Assembly (NCBI GenBank): GCA_039566865.1
Contig: CM076945.1
Span: 4,081,501-4,145,500, forward strand
Length of the DNA: 64,000 nucleotides
Source: Aurelia coerulea
Taxonomy: Eukaryota > Cnidaria > Scyphozoa > Semaeostomeae > Ulmaridae
Reading direction: 5' to 3'
Positions 59,801 through 64,000 of this stretch are shown here, piece by piece. A model generated the notes under the pieces. That model worked only from the letters and a program-made list of their open reading frames with translations. It was not told the origin of the DNA and did no database searches. Numbering within the stretch: position 1 is the first letter of the stretch; every line of letters starts with the position of its first letter. Position numbers and translations under genes: made by a program.

Positions 59801-62800
59801 TTAGCAAGCCTCCCATACAACGTCTTACGAAGAAAATATTTTATGATTAATAAATCAAGTGACCAATTTCGATGGGGAAAGGCTTATGATCTAAGTTAGA
59901 CCTCTGGCTGCAAGAAAAATATTAGTTCACTACGATCCAGTGGCTGAACGTGGCGTCAAAGTTCGCCAAACACCCCACGTTTTTTCTGACTCACCCGGTA
60001 TATCTTATACTCATATTGCTCGCATTGGGTCGGGCAAAGATCGAATTTCCATACTAATCACTTGCCAAATCGAGAGTTACCCTTTTTTAATATATATATT
60101 CCATAAAATCAACTACATTTAACAGATAAACTAAATGTAAGATACATTGTGCTATTCACAGTGAAAATGGACACATGGTCATCGAGTTCTCACTATGAAT
60201 AGCACTTACAATAAATAATTAATAAATAGTATAGTTTATCAACAAAACATTGCCACAAAAAACATTACATTACGAAGACGGAAAAGAATAGGCGCTGGGA
60301 TTTACTCAAAAATTTGAGGTAACTCTGCCCCTATCCAAAAGAGCACGGAAAACCGACCCCCGACAAAAAGAGTTACCCTCCTTTCCCAGCAACAGCGATA
60401 CTCCTTTCAACTCAAAAACGTCATGAACTGAACAGAAGTCAATTTTATTCGTTGAATACGATGTACGATCCATACAGAAAATACTTGTATTCTACGCAAC
60501 CTAAGTAACGTATCGCATATCTAGCTTGGGTCGCTAAAGTAAAGTTGAAAGAGAAAGACTAATTAAGTATAATAAATAAAAGTAACGATGGTACGTAAAG
60601 TGAGTATTTTAATACCATTGAAAGCACTTTCGAATGGGCAGGTTTTTATTATTTTCAATAGGCAAGTTTTTGTTTTTTAAGTTGTTAATGTCTATTTTTG
60701 GGGTAAGGAGAAGCACGATGGCGATAAAATTGTAGCCTAAAATGCCACATTTTGAAAAATTGCATTATAGGAAATATCGTATGCTATGAGATTCGTTATC
60801 AAGATATGACACAGAAACTTATCCAATGTCCCTTGAGGTCAAGCTAAGCACATGTCCCATCAAAATGAACTTCACGATAAAAATCTACAAATGAATTCAC
60901 AAACTTACTTTTCAAAAGAATCTTCGATGTAATCTCTCGTTGTTGTGAGCGTGAGTATCTGATTACATAACACGCATAATAACTTGAGTTTATCTTGCAC
61001 TGACAAATCATACAGGCAACTTGTATGTAATGTCGTTAGTATTGACTTTTCTCTGTGTCTAAAATCCACACACGGATCGTCACTAAATTGAAAGCCACCT
61101 TTTCTCTGCCACATGTTACGCTGACCACCTGAAGAAAAGTAAGAAAATTGGTCAATCATGCAAAATAGTGGATAATTCGAAAATGAAACAAGGTATCAAC
61201 AAATTTTAAACGGCATCTTTTATCATTCAACAGTCATATTCATTTGCATCGATAACAATTTTCGCTTCAGATCACCTTTAATCGCAAGCAAGAGTCGCTA
61301 GAAAGGAACACAGTTTGGAAAATCAACTTTTTTGTCATTTGCTCTGTTGCTGTTATCAGGGTTCCTAAAGCTCCTGTCCAACGATCCAACATCTCACACA
61401 ACATTCCGCCCAACATCATGTTGGCTGAAATGTTGGATCGTTTGACCACCATGTTGGGTCACGCAACATTGTCATTTTCGATATTGGTTGAAGTTTGACA
61501 GATATCAAAATGTTGGGTGAGGACGCCCAACAATTCCTTTGTTCTGAGATTGTTGGGATGGGTCAATTGTTGGATCTTTTGACTACCATATCCAACATTG
61601 TTGGCTACGTGCATTTGTAGAAGATAGAAGACTACATTTAAGGGGCGCCAAAGTCATTGTTTACCCTCATACAGTGACTGCCATGCAGAAATACGTTCAG
61701 TTCTGACTTAGTTCCTTAGTTCATTTGAAATTATGGCAAAGAAGATGAAGGAAAAAGAAGCCTTTGCCTTTGATTTAGTAGAAGTAAACTGTTAATTTCG
61801 CAAAAGAAAATGTTGGGCCAAACGTTGGATCGTTGGACCACTGATGTTGGGATGACTGGCAATGTTGGGTTGAATGTTGGATGAAATTTTGGGTGAGATA
61901 TTGGGTCGTTTGACCGAAGCTTAACTGGTAAAATGCTGCAAATACCATATAGAAACGAAGTTAAAGTCATGAAAAGTCTTATAAAGGTTAAAGGATAAAA
62001 TAAAAACAAATTCCCATTGCAGAAGCATGTTAATTCTCTGCTAAATCAAATTCTATCATCTCAGAACCACGACAATAGAAAAGTATCCAAGACCAGGCTA
62101 TTTCAAAGTAAGGGAACATTCTTTGGCCACCTGAAGCAATGACAAAATGAGAAAGTTCAAGTTCGATTTTAATAGACTGCATACAAATGCAATTGCGTCT
62201 CTCCAGCACAAAGGAAAAAAAGAAAACCTCTCTGCATGGTTAGATGGTGAAATTAGTCGTGCAGTGCAGCGAAAAATATAGTCCAAATACATTTCCAGCG
62301 GAATCAGTCCATCAGAAGGAGAAAAAATGGCAAGGTCTACATCTCATGGAAGGGTACAACTTAGGGGAGAGACAATCATTCAGATTCAGATTCAGATTAA
62401 GAGCCAATCGTTTTCATATTCTCATTTCATAGCGGTAGCAACTGCTGTCGTTGTTGTTCTCTCGTCCAGGGTTCCTATCGTTCAGCATCGTACTGCTATG
62501 CTGGCCTGACATCGGATTCTAGTATTTATCCGTAATTAATCGTAGTTGTAGCTTTTTGTAGTTGTTTATTTAGTTGCTATTTTTTGCATGTCTTTATGTT
62601 AATGGCCACGGGGTAGTCATTGTCTTTTGCTCCTTGTGGTCCCGTCCCTGTAGTGTTGTATAGTTTGTAAAGTAATTAGAAAATAGAGTAGGATGTAGAT
62701 GTAACATTTATTGTATCATTTTAAATGAATAAAAAAAAGTTTCATATTCCAAACAAACGGTAGCTTCGTCAGCCGAGATTGATTTTCAGGGCGCTTTGAT

Positions 62801-63834
62801 AAGAAAGGAAGGTAAATAGAAGTCATAGAAGTTCTATTCTAAAAGAATCTGGAACGAACGATACGTTTATATATTTTTACAAGAAAGGTTCGATTGAGTG
62901 GCGTTCGAGCTTCTATCGCTATTGTGCATATTCGAAATTCTTCAAAAATGTATCAAGATATTATTCAATTCAGATTCTCTTTGAGAATAGCTAAAAGGTC
63001 TGTTGTATTTTCAAAGCAGGTCAGTGGTGGAAAAAATATTTGCCTTCCTGTGAAGGAACGTGAAACCAGATTTCTTCCTTCCATTGTTTTATCAATTTTC
63101 TTTTGTCCCAGATTTCAGTGTAGTCGATAATCCACTAGGAACTAAAATTACTTTTAAAGATTCCTTGGATCACAAAACTGTAAATGAAAAGAGTATAATC
63201 CAAACTTTGATTTTCTTCTATTCATTCCTTCCTTTAGTCCTTCGTGTCTCTTCATATATTCAATTTTTGCTGTCTTTGTCATCCTATCTTCCTTCCATCC
63301 TTCTTTCTTCCTCCTCTTTTCTTTCCATCCTTTTTTTCGTACAACTTATTTCCTTTCATTTCTTCATTCCCTCTTTCCCACCCTTTTCTTCCTTCCAGAC
63401 AAACAAGCTTCCTGCTAAGCTGCTTTGCGGCTTCACGCACTTTTTCCACCTCTGAAGCAGGTAACAGCGTTAACTATTTGTATCATTCAACTTACCGATT
63501 CTGACTCCAGAAGACAGTATATGCAGTCTCAAAATCTCTGATAACGTAAAAGGATCAATGGTTAATTCATCTAAAGCCATCCCTTGATGCAACATTGGCC
63601 AGGCAGCAGCTGCAGTAGCATTCGATGACACGTGACCGTACTGCTTCTCTTCTTCTTTCTCCTGCTCAGCCTCAGGCTCATCTGGCGTCACAGTTCCATT
63701 TGAAGATTCGTCATCATTGGCCTCCTCCTCATTTTCCTCTTTCGAAACACTGTGGAATGTTTGCAGCAAGAACTTGATGATGTCATAAAATGTCCCCTCA
63801 GCATCATGCTCGTGAACTGCTTTCTCGATGAGCT
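45185..63834 (-). CDS. BAZ1A: BAZ1A/ACF1, large subunit of ISWI remodelling complexes (N-terminus missing)
   Basis: Eleven exons join in phase to about 1246 residues ending at TGA 45185-45187: 63496-63834, 60909-61128, 58791-59018, 56953-57376, 54546-55589, 53326-53737, 50693-50968, 48803-49021, 47347-47508, 46122-46309, 45185-45415. Order of parts: DDT (AAAAWPMLHQGMALDEL, FTLSEILRLHILSSG), WHIM1, coiled coil, WHIM2/WAKZ (PLGLDRIYSRYWSF), WHIM3 region, PHD1, PHD2, basic linker, bromodomain. This order and the near-identity of the DDT and PHD1 signatures with vertebrate BAZ1A identify it. ACF1 pairs with the SNF2H/ISWI ATPase in the nucleus to space nucleosomes. The WAC domain should lie to the right of the window. 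Two PHD fingers are present; human BAZ1A has one and Drosophila Acf1 two, so this looks like the ancestral form. Confidence 0.96.
45416..46121. other. BAZ1A intron
   Basis: No recognisable element in about 700 bp. Confidence 0.4.
46122..46309 (-). CDS. BAZ1A: BAZ1A exon: bromodomain N-terminal half
   Basis: Acceptor CCTTCACAG outside 46309 and donor GTAAGT after 46122. It reads RRLCSKVLEELMNADDGLPF and LLPVDVRV (helix Z and ZA loop), preceded by a Ser/Arg-rich linker. It joins the last exon in phase 0 within the bromodomain. Confidence 0.93.
46683..47284. mobile_element. TAAGAACCT-rich TIR element, copy 2, with SINE inside
   Basis: Left ACAGTAAATTCCCGCATAGA, right TATGCGAGGATTTACCGTA. The interior has AGAACCTA-type motifs. 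A tRNA-derived SINE occupies 46990-47178. BAZ1A intron. Confidence 0.7.
46990..47178 (+). mobile_element. tRNA-derived SINE
   Basis: A box TGGCGCAGTGGTGCAGCC (about 47000) and B box GGTTCGATACC (47038) are at tRNA-like spacing, forming an internal polymerase III promoter. The head is followed by an unrelated body (GCGATCCCAGCGCTTGGCGC) and a 3' tail of repeated TTCACC. The arms do not fold as a complete tRNA, so it is not a functional tRNA gene. Confidence 0.8.
47347..47508 (-). CDS. BAZ1A: BAZ1A exon: basic linker
   Basis: Acceptor GTTTTTCAG outside 47508 and donor GTTTGT after 47347. It reads KRIKLEAKASQAKKAKPARK, then RDRKRHSSPGPAASKRQK: Lys/Arg/Ser-rich, likely disordered and nuclear-localising. 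162 bp, phase 1 both sides. Confidence 0.88.
47640..48080 (-). pseudogene. Decayed LINE polymerase C-terminal fragment
   Basis: 47877-48074 reads ETRKRLARCYVLSTLLYASK and FEIWMYRKMLKVTHNSHY, the usual C-terminal region of non-LTR polymerases with a lost TW motif. Further down, frameshifted remnants (ITNEDVLKLVNER, NIMEWTKLNFEECI) continue the family pattern. BAZ1A intron. Confidence 0.75.
48803..49021 (-). CDS. BAZ1A: BAZ1A exon: PHD finger 2
   Basis: Acceptor TTTCAACAG outside 49021 and donor GTACAC after 48803. It reads DFCSVCEELGDLLCCDICSR, AFHVGC and GDWSCQVC: a full Cys4-His-Cys3 PHD in one exon. The neighbours are PHD1 upstream and the basic linker downstream. Confidence 0.95.
49022..50178. 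other. BAZ1A intron between the PHD exons
   Basis: A worn mariner-type end GGGACACCCAGTATA at about 50012 has no visible partner. Nothing else recognisable. Confidence 0.4.
50179..50366. mobile_element. 190-bp MITE AATAGACCTTTTAGCTATTC, copy 4
   Basis: Ends AATAGACCTTTTAGCTATTC and AGAATAGCTAAAAGGTCTAT. Interior GTTCGATCGAGAGTCGTTGG. BAZ1A intron. Confidence 0.85.
50490..50690. repeat. AATC-type simple repeat with internal duplication
   Basis: Imperfect AATC/AATA repeats. A block of about 41 bp starting ATCACTTCATCAACCAACCA occurs at about 50509 and again at about 50596. It runs up to the donor of the PHD1 exon. Confidence 0.85.
50693..50968 (-). CDS. BAZ1A: BAZ1A exon: main part of PHD finger 1
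   Basis: Acceptor TTTTCCGCAG outside 50968 and donor GTAAGT after 50693. It reads DAEKMLLCDGCDRGFHMYCL and VGDWFCVDCRPKEPKR, then an acidic Glu/Asp/Ser tail. The first Cys pair of the finger (RCRLCRKKG) comes from the preceding exon. Confidence 0.96.
50993..51715. mobile_element. TTAA-flanked MITE AGGGGCTCCGTCGCC, interrupted
   Basis: Left TTAAAGGGGCTCCGTCGCC and right GACGACGGAGCCCCTTTAA, TTAA at both ends. The 51172-51582 element is inserted in it. The left end lies only about 22 bp upstream of the PHD1 acceptor. A relative is at 58391-58698. Confidence 0.8.
51172..51582. mobile_element. TIR element filled with CGGGCTAGCCCGG palindromes
   Basis: Left CTTAGGGGCCGATTACATGG, right CCATGTAATCAGGCCCTTAG. 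The interior repeats CGGGCTGGCCCGG, GGTTAGCCGAGAT and CGGGCTGAGA. It is GC-rich against an AT-rich background. Ends resemble 43455-43660. Confidence 0.8.
51786..51930 (-). repeat. Possible LINE/SINE 3' tail
   Basis: ATTATT-rich run, then CATTTATTTAAAGTAGGCAT, resembling the tail of the minus-strand LINE fragment at 20030-20100. No coding part. Confidence 0.45.
52291..52615. mobile_element. TAAGAACCT-rich TIR element, copy 3
   Basis: Left TACAGTAGAGACGCAAATAG, right CTTTTATGCGGGTCTGTA. AGAACCT and AGGCTGA motifs inside. BAZ1A intron. Confidence 0.65.
52750..53288. mobile_element. Mutator-like MITE with 9-bp duplication, copy 3
   Basis: Left AGCATAGGCTCCAAATCTTT, right AAAGATTTGGAACCTATGCT, exact 9-bp direct repeats ATCTCTGAT at 52741-52749 and 53289-53297. 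It contains TGACGTCATCAAATTTCTAA. It ends about 30 bp from the donor of the BAZ1A exon at 53326. Confidence 0.88.
53326..53737 (-). CDS. BAZ1A: BAZ1A exon: pre-PHD region and first Cys pair of PHD1
   Basis: Acceptor CTCCTAG outside 53737; donor GTTCGT after 53326 (non-ideal). It begins IEKGIDQKYLKPPLGEDE, has an acidic low-complexity insert, then SQIFIHLNTLDRSVMWDKS and ARCRLCRKKG, closely matching vertebrate BAZ1A. Confidence 0.95.
53948..54275. repeat. Element with dispersed AATCGGAC motifs
   Basis: About ten AATCGGAC, AATCGGATAC or near copies in 320 bp, together with ACGTTCTGTAAAATC on the right. No clean terminal repeat or target duplication. BAZ1A intron. Confidence 0.55.
54546..55589 (-). 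CDS. BAZ1A: BAZ1A largest exon: WHIM2/WHIM3 region
   Basis: 1044 bp, phase 0 both sides. Acceptor ATTCCCAG outside 55589 and donor GTATGG after 54546. It reads MQLWSAYTAREQLDALVDGM, NTRGAREMNLK, and IEDFLEANLRDQLLDFEERL with WQASLGIIKV: the conserved block that recognises linker DNA in ISWI partners. The Glu/Asp-rich stretch after it is poorly conserved. Confidence 0.95.
55590..56828. other. BAZ1A intron
   Basis: I see no element or gene. AT-rich. Confidence 0.4.
56829..56884. repeat. (AAT)n microsatellite
   Basis: About 18 perfect units, some 65 bp beyond the donor of the BAZ1A exon ending at 56953. On the minus strand it gives a spurious poly-Ile extension if read through. Confidence 0.95.
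56953..57376 (-). CDS. BAZ1A: BAZ1A exon: Lys/Glu-rich linker and WHIM2/WAKZ start
   Basis: Acceptor TTTCTTTAG outside 57376 and donor GTAACA after 56953. It reads KKKRGRKPKHTENK, a Glu/Lys-rich helix, then APLGLDRIYSRYWSFRYVDG and LLIEADDVG, the WAKZ signature. Confidence 0.95.
57783..57969 (+). repeat. Dispersed repeat, internally deleted copy 3
   Basis: Keeps the two outer ends of 1461-2003 (CTCATTGAAGTGAATTGATG and TAGTTATAGCGTC through AATCAGTCT) but lacks about 350 bp of middle. BAZ1A intron. Confidence 0.65.
58391..58698. mobile_element. MITE AGGGGCTTCGTCTCC, relative of 50993-51715
   Basis: Left CTAAAGGGGCTTCGTCTCC, right GGCGACGGAGCTCCTTTAA. The interior GTTTACAATGTGGCGACGG resembles the right end of the other copy. 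BAZ1A intron. Confidence 0.7.
58791..59018 (-). CDS. BAZ1A: BAZ1A exon: charged coiled coil
   Basis: Acceptor CTATTTTAG outside 59018 and donor GTAGGT after 58791. It reads VKELKRKLRELQNAEHKRRK, then long Glu/Lys/Arg runs, as in the segment after the DDT domain of BAZ1A. Phases 2 and 2. Confidence 0.9.
59266..59998. mobile_element. TA-flanked mariner-like element, 733 bp
   Basis: Left CCGGGTGAGTCAGAAAAAAC and right GTTTTTTCTGACTCACCCGG, TA at 59264-59265 and 59999-60000. The arms pair inward for about 130 bp (GTGGGGTGTTTGGCG, CCATCGAAAT). Minus-strand open frames inside are by-products. BAZ1A intron. Confidence 0.88.
60909..61128 (-). CDS. BAZ1A: BAZ1A exon: end of DDT and WHIM1
   Basis: Acceptor TTTCTTCAG outside 61128 and donor GTAAGT after 60909. 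It reads MWQRKGGFQFSDDPCVDFRH, SCLYDLSVQDKLKLLCVLCN and LTTTRDYIED, closely matching BAZ1A (the STRDFIED block). Phases match both neighbours. Confidence 0.95.
61376..61913. mobile_element. TIR element filled with CCAACA/TGTTGG motifs
   Basis: The left block AACGATCCAACATCTCAC pairs with GTGAGATATTGGGTCGTT at the right. TGTTGG, TTGGGT and GGATCGTTTGACCA recur about twenty times. BAZ1A intron. Confidence 0.65.
62000..62825. other. BAZ1A intron
   Basis: A short (CAGATT)3 run near 62382; otherwise nothing that I can support. Confidence 0.35.
62826..63004. mobile_element. 190-bp MITE AATAGACCTTTTAGCTATTC, copy 5 (degraded left end)
   Basis: The right end AGAATAGCTAAAAGGTCTGT is intact; on the left only GTTCTATTCT remains. 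The interior GGTTCGATTGAGTGGCGTTC is shared with the other copies. Confidence 0.75.
63215..63420. repeat. Pyrimidine-rich tract
   Basis: TTCC and TTCTTCC-type repeats on the plus strand, about 75 bp beyond the donor of the DDT exon. The plus-strand open frames here are low-complexity by-products. Confidence 0.7.
63496..63834 (-). CDS. BAZ1A: BAZ1A exon: DDT domain
   Basis: Acceptor CTTTGCAG outside 63834 and donor GTAAGT after 63496. It reads ELIEKAVHEHDAEGTFYDII, KFLLQTFHSVS, an acidic insert, then AAAAWPMLHQGMALDEL and FTLSEILRLHILSSG. The DDT fold of ACF1 contacts ISWI. It is the first exon visible; the 160 bp to its right look intronic. Confidence 0.95.
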
Positions 63835-64000
63835 CTGCAAAGTTTCAAGAAATAAATGATGTGTTTAAAGCACGATTAAACCAAGCTTACAGGGAAGTGT
63901 ATCACATCACATCTGATACGCTGCATTAAGTCTACAATAACTGTTTCCAAGAGCAATGCCAGAAAACCGAGATTGCAAGGTTTAGTACAGAGACCTGAGG

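Noticed and set aside
63060..63504. Plus-strand 131- and 86-codon open frames
   Set aside because: They are low-complexity Phe/Ser/Leu translations of a pyrimidine tract and overlap the DDT exon antisense.

Overview
The window is nuclear DNA from an invertebrate animal. It is AT-rich, its genes are split by GT-AG introns of about 0.4 to 7 kb, and the introns and intergenic DNA are packed with nested non-autonomous DNA transposons, decayed LINE fragments and one tRNA-derived SINE. A cnidarian (anthozoan) is plausible from the single MLK gene with conserved exon logic and from the repeat style, but this is an inference that cannot be settled without a database.

Three protein-coding genes can be assembled exon by exon with consistent splice phases. 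(1) Plus strand, about 2045-9132: the 3' six exons of an acidic protein of unknown family (437 codons visible) carrying three R-x-R-P-x-S-hydrophobic motifs; its 5' part lies to the left. (2) Minus strand, 35464-12815: a complete nine-exon mixed-lineage kinase (MLK, MAP3K9/10/11/21 family) of 893 residues with SH3, kinase, leucine-zipper, CRIB-like and Ser/Thr-rich tail regions. It is convergent with gene 1. (3) Minus strand, 63834-45185: the last eleven visible exons (about 1246 residues) of a BAZ1A/ACF1 orthologue, the large subunit of ISWI chromatin-remodelling complexes. It has DDT, WHIM/WAKZ, two PHD fingers and a C-terminal bromodomain; the N-terminal WAC part lies beyond the right edge. 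Genes 2 and 3 are in tandem on the minus strand, 9.7 kb apart. Nothing links the three genes functionally beyond neighbourhood.

The rest is mobile DNA. Elements can be sorted by the target-site duplications that are directly readable: TA-flanked mariner-like MITEs with CAGGGTGTCCC or CCGGGTGA termini (118-726, 2357-2601, 4371-5151, 10208-11137, 14310-14469, 27926-28463, 40626-41372, 59266-59998); hAT-like elements with 7- or 8-bp duplications (8043-8338, 9292-9698, 25105-25418, 30248-30417, 32460-32922, 36312-36992); Mutator-like elements with 9-11 bp duplications (13795-14306, 22708-23306, 52750-53288); and TTAA-flanked elements (842-1309, 50993-51715). Several are nested in one another. A recurring oddity is a set of terminal-inverted-repeat elements whose interiors are filled with one short motif, different in each family. 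No prokaryotic, viral or CRISPR features were seen.
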